Assembly: GCA_032158295.1 (NCBI GenBank)
Contig: CM063258.1
Location: forward strand, 8,140,583 to 8,204,582
Source: Pycnopodia helianthoides
Lineage: Eukaryota > Echinodermata > Asteroidea > Forcipulatida > Asteriidae
DNA: 64,000 nt
Direction of reading: 5' to 3'
The notes below the pieces were generated by a model that searched no databases, was not told the DNA's origin, and was given only the letters and a program-made list of their open reading frames with translations. This document shows, piece by piece, positions 30,162 to 45,100 of the stretch. Positions within the stretch are counted from its first letter, which is position 1. Every line of letters begins with the position of its first letter. The translations under genes were made by a program, and so were the position numbers.

Positions 30162-33100
30162 GTGAGTCCACTGTCTCCAGACAAAAGTCGTACCCAATAT
30201 TCAAATATTCTATCTGAAATATAATCCAGTGAATTTCAGTTTTTTTTTAAATATTTTTTCCCCCCATTTTTATTCTCACTGTGATTTCAAAAAGGCACGG
30301 CAGAATACAGGTTTCGCCCTTAACTTTTTCAGTGACTGGCCAGCAGGACAAGCTACATGTAGCTTGTCATCAGCTTTCTCACTGGTCCGTATTTTAAGGT
30401 TTTCTTGTAAACATTGTCCTTTGTATGGGACTTGAGTTAGAAAACCGTGAACATTCCGAGCAGGCAGTGGTTTTACACTACATATATCTTTTGGAAGCAA
30501 CGAACTAGCCATGTAGGACCACTTGGAAAGTATATTATTTCTGGTCGTCAGAAGTTATAACTGGAATTTGGCCAGCAGATCACTGTTAGGGAGAATGCAG
30601 GAATATTGTTAGCAAATGTTATTATGAATACATGTGAGTACTTCGAAGTGCACTAAATGAAAAGTGGAGACAAGTTCCAATTAGGAAGTAATTTTTTACG
30701 ACTGAGTTCCTTCCTATTAATGTATTTTTTATTTTATTTTGTTTTAATATAAAAAAGAAGAAGAAGAAAACAAAAATCAATAAACCTTTATTTCTGAAAA
30801 AAATGTTTTGATTGATCCATGAAAACGACAGAGGTTTGTTTGTCATCATTTATTTTCCCTGGAAGGTTAAAAGATTGGAGTGATAGTGCTATACCTTTTT
30901 CTAAAAGCCATTATACCATGCGCTGAATCATGTTAATTGGCACTTGGCTACAGGTACCTTTTTAATGCAATGTGTAAGTCACCACTCTCCTCAATGTGAA
31001 ACTGGCGTTGTCCATTTCAGCAATGCTTAAAAAGCAGTGACATGTGTCATCAATCAATGTCTGAGCAATTAACTGAATTTCCATATGTCGTTAATTATTT
31101 TGGGAAATAACTCTGATGAAAAGTCCATTTAATGTACTTAATGTACATGTACAGTGCATAGCTGCTAAAGTCATGTACTGTGTACAGTCGTATTTGGATG
31201 ATTATTAAAAACGCAAAAACTAACAGTTTTTATTCCAGAAAATTGTTCTGTGTGAAGTTGTTTCCTGGGTTTCAATTGCTTTGAGAGAATCTCTGTTTTT
31301 TGAAATTATCTCTTTGGTGATGAAATTAACATTCATGACAAGAAAAAAAGGGCCAGAGAGAAAAAGCCATAACACTCAAAGTGGAATTATGCACAACAAA
31401 ACACAGATTTAGGCCTATGCGCTGCTGATTTGTCAAAAAAATGAAAATAGAATTTATAATGCACTTGTCGCCACTGGAGTATGACGCCCTCACAAGGTTT
31501 GCCAATTCTGTCATGTCTGCGCACGCACCTCTTTTCAAATCTGTGCGTTTCCATTGTTTCAACATCGCCTTACCTCTAAGATGGGGTGGGGGGATGACCT
31601 CAATGTAGTTAAGGTCAAGATTGCAAATTTTCAATGAATTTTTACATGTTATTTTCATAGACCGTTTCTCATATGGATGTTTTTATTTTTGTTGTTATGA
31701 TAGTTCTTGAAAACCCAATGACCCACATTTAGATAGTACCGGTATGAACAATGTCTGTGCATGTAGTTCCATGGGACATCCAAAAACAGCTTATTGATGA
31801 GAAAACATCCTTAAAATTCAATAGATTGAAGTCAACGCTGAGTAATTGATCAGTCCACACAGTACTCACCATACCACCCAGGACTGCATTAGTCCGTGAT
31901 TAGGCTCTATTCAGCAGCTGTTTTGACCACATAAAATACGTACGTTGTGTGTAGCTTGGGGATACATGAAAATACATGTAGTTTATCATGTTCTTGTTGG
32001 GATATCCTTGCATGTTTCTGCACTAACTAACAGAGAGGAAAACATCCTGAAGTGAAATTGATGACAAGCTAAAGGTATACAGGATTGGTAGAGTTGACAA
32101 AATAGTCGCAGACAGTGTTCATGTTACATGTATAGGTGTGATCAACCATACATACATGTACATGAAATAACAAACCTGTGAACATTTTGTCTTAAACTGT
32201 TGTGTGAGTCAGGAGAAAATAATGAAGACCATGCTCAACTTCAGCATGTAAACACATTGTCCTTAAAATGGGTTGTAACAACCGAGATCATCTGATTGTT
32301 TTTTTTTTTTTTAGGTTTTCAGATGTAGTTTCCTTGAATATATGACTCTATTTCAGAGGAGAGTGTGTGTGTATTACTGTAGTATTACACAGATAAAAAT
32401 GTTTCTGGTATGAACTTCATATTCAGTATTAACAACAATGTGTTTTATCCTTACCAATCCTGTGTAATTTTAAGAGGATGTACTCTGTACAATGTGTTTC
32501 ATGTATAGTGTACAGTATTTCATGCTGTTTAATATCTGTCTGGTTTCTGTCCAGTGTCAAGTCAGTGCATTTGTTTTTCTCATCATCATAATCAATGCGT
32601 AAATTTCGTAAAATGAATTGCTAGCATCATACATTAGCTCTTTCCATGAATATGAAAAAAGCCCTTTGTGATTATGAATTGAACAAAATGTACTGACGCC
32701 GGCTCTTTGTTTTAGCACGTTTCATATTTTAATACTACACGGTAATTCACGGCCAGATGCCGAGGATCTTTGTCCGAGGTTGTTGAGGGTAAGCTCTCCC
32801 CACCTTTCGTGTTCTTGAAATGACACGTCCAAATTAAACCTGCCGTAATTTAATGAGGTTGTCAACATTTCTTGCATTTAGTGTGCACAATTTATATTTG
32901 CAACTCACTACACATGTACACATGTACATACACTGCTTACACGAATTGAAAGCGCTTAGAAACGCCTGTATTAAGCGCTATATAAAAGTTGTTATTTATT
33001 AGTAAAGATCTATCATTCTAATCATGGTGTCCATAAGAAACAAAGAAGCCTACACATCAGCACGGGGGCACACCGGCACCCAATTTCTTAGAGCTGCTTA

Positions 33101-36100
33101 AGCACAAAAAGTAGCTAAGCACAACAAAGTTACGCTTACCAGAATAAGGTTACCAGCCACACGACCATGTCATGTGTACAATTTGTGACCGTTATCCCGC
33201 TCATTTCTGCTAAGCAGAAAATTGTTTAAAAAGCATTTTTTTTTTGCGTTTAAAGCAGCTCTATGAAATTGGGCCCTGGCTGATCGCACCAGTGTAGAAA
33301 TTGTATCCTCAGAATGAGGCCAATGTCATGGACAGGTTTTGGCTTTGAATGCGGCTAGATGGTCTCTCCCTTAGTACAGCTTTGCCTTTAAAGACAGTGG
33401 CAATGTTGTCACTCAGCCCCTGCCAAAAGCTACATTCATGTGTTCCTTGCTCTATGCTCATATGACATACTACTAGCCGCAATCAAACAGTTTGGACAGT
33501 GCCTACATGTATAACCATGTACATGTACGGCCTAACTGTGCATGAAATTAATTGTGTACAGTCCAGATGCATTCTCTGCAGGTGATGACACACAGCATCT
33601 CGGTTATCATACTGTTTGAGTAGTGAAAAATAAACGAACTGTTCATGATGTTCTTCCTACTGTAGTCTGATTTCCACTTTTTTGCCCCTGGAAAGCATTT
33701 AAAAAATGTGATTAAATAGCATGAAAGTTATATTACAGTCCCCTGCGTCATAGGAATGTACATTGTATTTTATGTACATGTACTGTACATGTAGGTCAGT
33801 CCCTGTGCTCCCAAAAGTAGCATGCGTGCTCAGTAGGGAGATGACAAAAAAAGTAAAAAATACACGGGTGGGCATTTGCAAAAATGAAAGGAAATTGACA
33901 CAAATTTATAAAAGCTTTGAAAATTGTATTCATTTATTTAATTAGTACATGTACAGTAGTATTACTTTTTGCACCCAAATACATACTTGCTCACCTTACC
34001 TTTGGGGGTTTGATAAACCACATTTGAATGGAATAGTTAATATTCACTGCAGAATGTGCATTGGACATATGTTTATCTACAAGTATGTAAAAAATTTGTG
34101 ATGGATACTTGCTTGTAATATGTGTAAAGTGACTAAAATATATACAACCTGTAGTTTTAAGGTCTGAATTTTCATGTCATTGAAAAGATAGCATTAATAA
34201 AATTGATACTTTTTAAAAAAGTATGCACTACTTTCCCAACTTTTTATGAAGCAATTATGGTTTTAAGTGCCTGGCTGAAGGGCACAAGTGTCATGACCGG
34301 GATTCGAACCCACACTCTGCTGCTGACAACACCAGAGCTTGGGTCCGGTAAACTAGACCGCTCGTCCACGACACGCCACAAACAGATATTTCTAACTACA
34401 ATAGTGCAAAACTGTGTCCCAGATCTATCTAACATGATGTATGACAGTTTTTTCAATACCCTCGAGAGAGCCCCGGGAGTAATTAAAATTTAAATTACTC
34501 TGTCATGTTTACATCGGCAGGGTGTGTTAAGTACATTTGTACAGCCATGTGTGATTCTACAGTGCATGTTCCTACATATACAGGCTCTACGTGTATTTGA
34601 TAGGCCCTATTATTTTAATGTATGACCAGCAAAAGTTACTGGTACAATTTGTACATGAGTACATTCATATTTTGGGGGTCATTGCTTAAAACAAAAAGTG
34701 AAAGTACTATTTATTTATGTGGACTCAAGCTCAGGTATTTCTGATCAGCAGAGTGTGGCTTCAGCAAGACGCCTAAACCATTAAATTGCTTCATCATTCA
34801 TCCTTTTCGGATGGGTTCTGTGTGTTTTGTAATGCACTTAAAAGACTGAAAGTAAAACTGTGCAATCTGGAGCATTCTTAATGGTTTTATCTTGATGATT
34901 ATTGTGAATTTCATCCAGGGGGGAAAAAAAAGAAATAATTTATACTTTTTATTTTTTGCGAATTGGCTGAAATTTGTTCATATTGGGACGCAATTTGTGC
35001 GTATCAGCCCGAATGCTAGCTTGTGCCTGAGGAGAACCTAACATTGTAAAATGTAGATGATACCATGTACCAGTTACATGTTTATTTTCCGTTCCAACTT
35101 AAGAATAGTACCAACTACAATCCGGTACATTGCCTAATCAGGGAACATTTAATATCTCTCCAGATCAGGCAACACATTTCCAAAACAGGATACAAATCAC
35201 AAAAAGGGGGGGGGAAGGGGGGAACTGGAAAAACCGGGGAAAAAACGGTGAAAAAAATAATGAAAAAATAAATTACCTGGAAAAAAAATGTCTGACTTTT
35301 ACCAATTTAACATGTTTTAGGCAACATTGAAATAAAAACCAGAACATATCAAGAAAAACTTACAGATATCTCCGTGATTTGAGCCTGCGATGTCCAACGA
35401 CTCGATTACGAGCGAAAAATACCCATAATGCAATGCGCGGCACGCACGTGTGTACTTGGCGCTGTGTGAAGCGCATTCCAAGGATTTGCGCAAACTTAAG
35501 ATTGCGCACATTTGCAAGGTCGGGCAGATTGACTGCCAAATCTGCCGAGCGCAAACTACAATTTGCGCGCAACTTTGCCTAATTCGTTGTGCAAATCCGT
35601 TGATTGTGCTCAACACATGAACGATCATGGACATATTGTCAATCGTATCAGAATAATAAAAAAAACGCAAAATAAAAAACTTTCCTTATTTTTAAATGAC
35701 ATGTAATCGGAAACAGAACCTTTTTTTTTTTGGCCTAATATTGATAGTGATAGAGATTTACTACAATGATCAGTGGCTGTCTTGTAATTTATAATCTCGT
35801 TCCAGTGAAAGTTCTAAGCATCAATGGTTCTCCCTTCATCATGTCCCTGAGTTACTAATGTAGTGTAATGCTCTACTGGTCTGTAGTGGAATGTTTTCTC
35901 CATTATTGGAGTCCTGAAGCATTAGTCATACGGAAATTATCTAGGGCTGGTTCGGTTCCACTGTACATGGACCCCATTTACCATTATGTATTGACTGTCA
36001 CCACTGGACCATGGGTACCTTGAGACTAATTTAGTTGCAATTAAAAGAATAAATGCTTACATTGTACTACATGTAAGGTGAACTCATTACCGTGCGCTCA

Positions 36101-39100
36101 TTCAGGGTTCTGCCCAGGATTTCTTGAGTAGTGGAAAAATTGTTTCCCTGGAAACCATTGCGAGATGGATCAGTTACACAGTAGACCGTATAAATAGACT
36201 CAAATCGAAGAAGTACTCAAAATTAATGGCTTCAGATGCCATTTTTTACTGGTAAATATCCAACTCGGCCTTCGGGCTCGTTTGATATGGGACGCAGAAG
36301 CGCAATATTTTTCCGTATTCCACTCGCGCTTGTGTGATAACTTATAATAGCTGATGTAGTGTTGTCATATCAGTTCACAAACTCCTCTTGTAATCACTAG
36401 TTCTGATTGTGTAGTGATGTGGGATCAATCCTCACTTGATCCGATATACCTCCACCCTCAAATAATTGAGCTATTCATGCACAGACTATGGTGGAAGGAT
36501 TCTAACATTAAGCTCAAAACCACATGGTAACTCTAGATCCAAACTTGCTGTAATTTCATGATCATGATCAATTGACAGTTCCTTTGTTAAACATTCTGAT
36601 TGCATAATGTGGGGTATATAGAATTAGAGCGACGACCGATCCCACATTGCTGTTATAAATACAGACTCTGGTGGAAGAATTCTAACATTAAACTCAATAC
36701 CACATGGTAACTCAAGATCCAAACTTGCTGTAATCTAATTTCATGATCATGATCAATTGACAAGTTCCTTTGTTAAATATTAATTCTGGTCGGATAACAG
36801 TAATGTGGGATCATTCCTTGCTCTAATTCTATAAACCCCATCCTCAAACACTGGAATTTAATGTTTTCGACCACCACACATTTTCAAAATTTTTAAATAA
36901 AAACTGCAATTTCCCTTCAAAGGACTTCAACGAAATGTAAAATTGCGTATTTACCAGTAAAATTTTTTTTCCAAAGTACTTCTTTGGTTTGAGTCTATTT
37001 TTATAATCTACCATGTAACTGATCCATCTCGCATTGGTTTCCAGTTCAGCATGACACGATACACATACTGTACCAGTTTCATAAACGTCTCATACCCTAT
37101 TAATACAAGGGGAAAAATGAAACGACGGACTGAAGACCATGCCACGCTGTACAATTTGTTTCAAATGGCGGTAAAGGCCTCCATTCGATTCGTGTGTAAT
37201 TGCCTTGACCATACTTGGGAAAACATTTTTCCTCCACTAAAGTAGTCCTGGGCAGAACCCTGATGGAGATAGCTATCCATGCACAGACCACGGAGAAATT
37301 ATTTCAACAAAGCTTTAAATACCACATGGTAACTCAAGATCCAAACTTGCTGTAATCTAATTTCATGGTCATGGTAAATGACTTAGCGTACTATGTAGGA
37401 TGCATCTGCCTAGATGCTCAGCGGTGATCAATGTAGTCCGCAGTCTTACACTATTGAAACAGAACTTCACAGGAAGCGGTCAGAACTTGGCATTCGGTGT
37501 TTTAAACTCGATACAAATTTGAATGAAAATCTACTTTTGGTTTTTAAGTGCAAGACAAAAAAATAAAATTTTAACCAAGAATTAAAGTGATTGGGTGGGT
37601 CAACAATAATTTGTGTGTGAAAAACAATGAAAAAAGAAAAGAAGTTTGAAAACATTGTTAATTCTGAATTGGTTCTTCTGAGCTGTTTAATTTTAATTTA
37701 AAGGATGTTAATTGTAAGATCTTTCCGTTGAGGATTGTGTATTTGTTTAATCATCAGATTTGGCAACAGCGTGGAACAATCATGCTGAAGCGAATAATGC
37801 GGTAAGTTTTTAAAAATTTCAAAAAAAACAACACTAACCTTTTTAATAGCAAATAAGAATGAATGTGATGCTTGACTACAATTGAATGCCTCAAATTTTT
37901 ATTTAAAACGTACAAATGATCTACAATGAACTTTCAATGTAACTTCTGCACCCAAGCAATATTAATTCATTGTTTGTTAAACTGTCATTTCCTGAATGAA
38001 ACTTGTTTTGGATTTTCTTTTATAAATACCAATGATACTAATGACTCTAAACAGAGTTTCCACCGTAGAGCGGCAAAACTAGTTCCACAACAACAATGCC
38101 AGTTATACGAACATATCACTGTGAATTCCCAGCGTCATCTGTCAGTAGGTGCCTCTAGTTCTTATCTTTCCCCCACATCTGCTCTGTTATTCCTAAAACG
38201 TGGGAGACTAAGAAGCACCTGCTTTTCAGCCTCATCTAGTGGGAATAAATATCAGATATGTCATGTATTTTATCCCATCAACTGTGGTCGGATGAGTCAG
38301 TCTTTATAGTCTTTCCCCTGCTTAAGAGTTTCAGAGTGCTTGGTGTTACTTTGTGTTTCGGTAAAATGAGTTGTGTTGTTTCGCTGGACAGTACTCTTGA
38401 CCGTAAAGTAAAGTCACCATGCCTGGTTCAATCTGCTCGCTGAAATTACACAGCGTAATGCCAATGGTGCTTGTACATGTATACTTTGTTTTCAGCTCCA
38501 AAGAGCAGAGGCCAGGCTAGAGGAAGCGGAGACCTACCATCCAGGCTCTTTTAATATCAATCAGGATCCCAGTGGATTATTGAGTCCCGGGTACAAGCGA
38601 TACCTAGGCGGCATGGAGGATCATGGATCGGTGCGGGTACCAGTCGACAGGGTACCAACTGTCGAATTTGGTGACGTGCAACACCGTCAAGTAAGATTTT
38701 TCAATTCACAACGAGTAAAACTTTTACTAACAAAAAAATAGTCTAGTTTCTTTTTTAGTTTATAAATATTTGTACTTGTTAGAGCTATTGTGTATATGGT
38801 GCTGGACAAGAGGACATCATCAAGTTTTGTCGCCTTTCAGAAAAACTTGGCTCTAGGGTTTTTAAAAGAAGGTTCGTTTCACAAATTAAGCCACTAATCA
38901 TTTTAAATTGTAATAAACGACTTCTTTGTAGTTTCTCCAGGCATGATATTCTTCCTACTTTAGTCTGATTTCCGATTTTTCTCCCCCGTGGAAAAATCAG
39001 GAAAAATGTGATTAAATAGCCTGAAAATGATTTTGAAAGCCTACACCATGTGTACATGTAGGTCAGCCCTACAGGGACTTAATATCGTGCCTGTTTCTCT

Positions 39101-42100
39101 GAATTCCTCAATGAACTCTTATAAATAATTATTAACTTCTTTTTTAACTATCAAATTTGTTTTCATTTCTTTAAACAGGTTGCACAGAACAGGGTTAGCC
39201 GAGCAAAGTACGGCAAAGATAGAGCCCGGAAAAGAGTAACAATTGTTGGTGAGAAATCAGCATCGTCTTTTTGTTGTTAAAGACCGTACTAAATATATAT
39301 ATTTTTTACTAACTCCGGAATAATTTCTGCTTAGAAGACAAATTTTATAAGTAATTTGTTGTGCGAAGCAGGACTTTCTCAGCTGTCTACAATTATAAAC
39401 AAATCACATTGTTTTTACAATCATATCACAATGCAATAAATTTATCTTTGTGCCAGAGAAATAAAGTGAGTGTTAACTTTGAATTCCTTCTGCTGCTATT
39501 TTTTTAAGATAATTTTGAGTGGGACAAACCGTCACTTCATCCAGCTCTTTCCCCACCAAGAAGTGACAGGGACCCGACCAGGAATCTTAATTCCTTGAGT
39601 CCGTCACGAAGCATCGATAACAACCAAATTCAAAGGCTGGAAAACCAGCTGAAGTCCCTGTCGCATACTCTGAAATCATCTGCCTACGACAGCAAGACAA
39701 CAAGGTCGTCCTCTCCCAGAAGGGGAAACTACATGTATGATGATCTCCCGGCCGATAGAAACTGGACCAACGGTTCGTCTCATTTGGAAAGCTTCGAGAG
39801 GAGGACTTCTCCAAAAGGGAATGTACCGTCTCCATCAAGTCAGGAAATCCTGAGTAGGGGATCGGCAAACCTGTCTGTTGATAACAGCACAGCGATTCGG
39901 GTCTTAAACGATCTCCCGCCAAGTCAACATCCCTCTGAGAAAGAAAGGAATCAAAGGAACTATGAGTTCAGGGAGGATTATGTTCCCGCATATGAAAGGA
40001 TGTATGGTACTCAGCCCATGGACAAGTTAGCCAACAGGCAAGATAGTTTCGTCAAAGAACAGAATGATGTCGAACTCCGACAGACTGAAGCCATCCGTCA
40101 GAGAGTCAGAGCGAGTCGGAAACTAGCAGCAGGAAGCAGTGCATCCAGCCACATGGACAGACTCCGGGAGAGGGTCGAAGAGCAAAAAGCAGGCATAACC
40201 ATTAAAGGGGATGGCCTTGACAGGGTGTGGCATCGAGAAGGAGACCCTGTCGTCTTACAAGACCCTGATGGAGAACAGAATGCTTTCACTGATTTTTCCG
40301 TCCCTGCTGGGAAAAGTACTGTTCGGAAGGTAGCTGCAGCCCCTGCTGCTCCCGCATACAGAGGCTTCAGTGAGGTTGAGACACGTTTTAAAATGCCAGA
40401 TGGAAAGATCTTGACAGAGGAGAATCTCCTCCTCCAGAAAACCAGTCGGAAGAGCCACTCTCATAGAAATAAAACTGTAAACCAGAATGTTCAGAATGCG
40501 GCAGATCGAGCTTTGAAGCCTAGTCTGGCACTCCACCAACAGAACCGGCCAGAGCAAAGCAGTAAACCAAGTAGGACTGTTCGCAAAGTTCATAAAGCAT
40601 CAAAGGCATTAGAGAGAAGACCCAAGCGCCCAGAACGAAAGGACATCATCTCCACAACTTCCTGGCGGGATGGGCAGAAGACAGTTCTCAAAATTCTTGG
40701 GCCTCCAGAGAAACCTGTCAGTGTCCCCAAATCCCCAGCTCCTCACTCGCCCCCAACTCATGACACTGAGGAGCCTCCCTCTCCGAGATCTCTAGATCTT
40801 GTCATAGATGTGAAAACTAAGGATGAGGTCTCTGATGCCGAGTTATCCGAACATCCTCTTGAACCTGAGGAAGTCATTGAGGAGGTTACAGATGATCGAC
40901 CTGGCCCATCCCTAGGCATGAATAACCTTCCATCAGAAGCCAAGAATGTCCTGGAGGACCTGAACCTAAGTCCCTCGGACAGCGAGGATGAAACGTCTCA
41001 GCCAGAGAAGCAAAGAAGGAAAAGGGAATCCCAGCCACCTTCTAAGTCCTTCAAAAAGAACAAATCAGCTAAAGCATCTCAACAGGATAAGCAGATCCTT
41101 CCAGTCGAGCGAATCCGACACTACGACACTGACCATGTCCGCAAGTACATGGCCAAGCAGAAAGCAGACCGCCGACGGAAACTTCAAGAGGACAAGAAGG
41201 AGCGGAAACTCGCGCAGGATCGCAAACAGGAGCAACTCCGTGAACTGAGCAAGAAGCAAAAGGAGAGCGTTCGAACTTGCCAGAGGAATCGAGACACTAC
41301 AAACAATCAGCTAGGTGAGACTTTCTCCAAGGGGCCTGTTGCACAGGAAGGAGGCCAGTTGAATGGATACGACCAGCTACCAAGGCATCATCTGTTCAGA
41401 CAAGATGGGAAAAAGGTAGGTGCATGTCAAGATTATTTGTCAGTTGTTAACATCGTTCAAGAGTGTGTTTTTTAGGTTCATGATTCAATTCAGTATTAAA
41501 AATTTGGTTGTTGTAAGAGCATGCAATTATGTTCTCGTCGAAAACATATTTTGTGACGTATGCTACGGTCTTGAAATTAATTGGTTTGAATCCTGTTGTC
41601 TTCTTGTTGCGAGAAAATTTAGTTATTTGAGATTGTTTGTTGTAGCACAGTCTTTAGTTCTTTATTGCATTCTGTTTTTTTTTTTTCCTTTTCAAATAAA
41701 AAGCTACAAACAGTTTTACTTCCAAGTCTGGTTGTCGTACAGAACGCCCTTGACTTGTTCCAGATACTGCTGGGCATGTTGATTGATATTTTTTTTAATT
41801 TTTTTATTTGAAGATCGATGTGACGAGCTCTGACAAAGAGAACAAAAATATATGGAGTACCTCCAGCAGTGACAGCAGCATCCAGTCAAACCTACCAAGT
41901 GACACTCCTCATAGCCCATCAGAACACACCCAGCCACCGGCACAATTTGATCACCCCGGTAGACTGAACGATATGGCTGAGAGTCAGGGCCAACCACCGA
42001 GGCAGTCCTCACCCATAGGGGTGGTGGTTACACAGATGGCTGGTGGTATGTCAAACGGAGGTCAGATTCCTCAGAGTGACCCAGGTCAAAGGGCAGAGGT

Positions 42101-45100
42101 TAAACAACCTGCAGCGGTCAGACAAGGTAACGCAAGATGAATTTAATGTAGCGTTTAGGAGAAGAGGAAGAAGTTTCTTTTTGTTTTATTATGAAATTTA
42201 AAAAATGAAAACAGAAACACCAACACATGTTAACTTTCTGGGATTTTGTTGTAAAACATTTTTTTCATCGAAGGTCTCAAGAATAATGCACCTCTTCCAC
42301 CAGCATCAACGTCAGTCCCTGCTGGAATCTCAACAGTGGCTCGTAGCAGATCGGACAGAATCCAGGCCCTCAAAGCCACCGCAGCAGCCCTGCAAGGGAA
42401 AATAGACAATGAAGTCAGGAAACTAACCGTGGACATCCACACACCAGTTGCTACTTCTCCAGGGGAAGCAGGAAGATGGGCCTACCCTGCTGGCAATAAA
42501 ACTGCCACCCCAAGCCGGGCTGTACATTTTAGCGGGAGTGCTGTTGAATCGCCAGCGTGGGTAGATGATAGCACTGTGAAAGCTAGCCGTTACCAGCGCA
42601 TGGTGGGCAATGACTACAATCATAGAGTCTTCACTGGATCATTGCCTGGTAAGATTTTTTTTCCTGAATTTGTTCTCCGAATTCCAATGTATTTCACTCT
42701 TGCTTTGCTGAAATGTAGAACAAAGAACCATTTCAATAGCTTTATTCCACATACTGCATCTTTTTGGAACTCCTTGCCTGATGCATGTTTCCCTCCATCC
42801 TACAATCTAGACTGTTTTAAGAGGAATATCAGGCCTGGAATTACACAGAGGCAACAAAGGCTATGGCCTTTGTTGCCCTGGTCTTGGCCTTGGTGCCCCT
42901 TCAAAACTTTCCCATAAACTTTAAGATTTTCTTATGGAAGTGCTTTTTGCAAAATGAAAATGGCCTTGCCCTCTCACAGATGAAAATCCAGGCCTGGAAT
43001 ATCAATTCCTACCTTCAGCTCCCCTGTTATTTTCATCTTTAAATGTTTTCTTCTTGTAGCCCCTTACCAAGAGTGGCTTTTATAGCCTTGTTTGGGGCGA
43101 ACTTGCTTTGAAAAGTATATAACAATTTTTTTTTTTTAAGTAGCTCTATTACATATTGCCCAGATTATTGGTTCGAATCCCACACTTTTACTTCATTTCA
43201 TTTAATTTATTAATTCTGGTTGTGAAGCCAAGGACTCTAAGAAAGCGAACTTAATCACTATACTAGCCAAGAACCCCATGGAGAGAAGACAATGAAGGAA
43301 GTTTTAGCTTTAGGTATGGGAGGAAAACCCCAGAGAAATATTCCAGGGAAAACCCACGCAATCAGGCAGGGACTGAAAAACCCAATCCGCATAGTGCCCC
43401 AGTGTGATTTGAACTGGGGACCCCAGAGGCAAGATACCACTACGCCAACCTGACTGCAGGCTTATTAATCTGTATATACAAACCATTAAGTGAAACAACC
43501 TTCATCCCGTGCAGGTACATCTAATCTATCAGCCCAGGCTCAACAAGCCCAGACTAACCATCACCAAGACCAAGCAGCAAGAAGGATCCAAGCAGCATTT
43601 CGTGGTCACAGCGTCCGGCAGAGACTCCAATGGAGCTTACCATCAGGAAGGACTCTCGGTGACGCTGTCAAGAGAAGGGCTCCAGAGTCCATACCGGAGG
43701 TACGTTGAAATCCTATCCGGAGGTATGGCAGTTCCTTTGTTCCGGCTGCCATTAAGTTATACAATGGGCAGCTGGAACAATGAGCTGTGGTAGTTACACT
43801 CGGGTTCTAACTCCACTGTAGCTTTAAATACCTTTTTCTGTTGTTGTATGGTGTACTTTTGTAAGTAACTGCCCATCATTTTTCTAGGTTTACTTTTTAA
43901 CTTTCTCTACCGTACCGTTTAATCCTATTGTACTGTTTAACCCTTTTTATCTTTGGTATTTTATATTGGTATGTTTTTATGTAAAAGGCCAAAGAAATTT
44001 CCCATGCAGGGCCAATAAAGTTTTTATTGCATTGTATTGTATTGTGGATTTGGGGGAAGGGTGTGTAGCCTGACAATGACTAGAGCAGGCCAGTCGAAAC
44101 GTTGAGACCAATTAGAAACTCACTCTGCGGCTGTGAAGTTAATAATGAAAAGTCCTACAGTGATTTAGAGAAAACATTTCCAGCAAAAAACAAAGACCAT
44201 GATGTGACAAAAAAGAAATGGTCATTGAAAAATGTGTTATGCGACACACGTGTACTGTTATAATACGAGGTGTCACGGAAACAATCCTGGAGTGAATTTG
44301 GAAAGGAAAGTAATTTGAAGCGGGATAAAAATCAAACCTAGAAAAAATTGTCTCGAAAGTTACCCGGGAATAGTTTTGATAAGGTGCCTATTTAGTGGCA
44401 CAACTATGCACAGAGTTTATGTTTATGGTATAGATGCATTCTCATCAAGATACATTGTGGGCTGCATTGTGTGTCTGTCCTTTAAAACCAGGTGGAAGAT
44501 AGTGAATGGTTTTGTACACGAAAGTGAAGAAACCCGCATCCCTTTTTGTCGAGTCCTTGGTTATAAGGGAGGGACATGCTCAATGTATTCATGAATGAGA
44601 AAATCTCTTCTCTTTTCTTTTGAACACATGCGGGAAGCATTTTCCTGTATTTGGTTATCCGTCTGAAAATGAATTAGACTTTTGCCAGAGAAACAATAAG
44701 CTCAAGGCAGTTTTAATAGAAATGAGATTGGTTAAGGTCAGGGTTCGTTTTGTTTGGTTTTGCACATGAAAGCGAAGACATGCGGATCCCTTTTTGTTGA
44801 GTCCTAGGTTACATGGGATAGACATGCTCAATGTTTTCATGAATAAGAAAATCTCTTTTTTATTTATTTATTTTAAATACGTGTGAGAAGTATTTTCCTG
44901 TTTTTGGTTATCCTTTTAAATGAATTAGACTTTTGCCAGAGCGTCAATAAGCATATGGCAGTTTCTAATAGAAATTAGATTGGTTTTAAGAGCCTTTTTT
45001 TTTAACTACACGATAAAAATGGAACGTCCACTGAGCACTAGGACAAATGTAAGAAGAGAGAAATGCAGAATTAAAAACAAGCGGTATCTTGAGGTGAATC

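Larger units (their letters stand above)
30162..37757 (+). other. CEP350 intron 1 (7.6 kb)
   Basis: No exon-like frame is supported. It holds a SINE tail (32940-32995), MITEs (33075-33277, 36114-36262, 36866-37261), tRNA-Leu SINEs (34222-34383, 34722-34870), a G/A-rich low-complexity tract (35195-35280), a CpG-richer patch (35380-35600) and a three-copy repeat (36470-37400). 30310-30400 resembles 48980-49080. 30500-32900 shows nothing else beyond TACATGTA strings. Confidence 0.75.

Noticed and set aside
37926..38309. 127-codon plus-strand open frame in CEP350 intron 2
   Set aside because: No fit to CEP350 phase, no family motif, Ser/Cys-rich chance-like composition.
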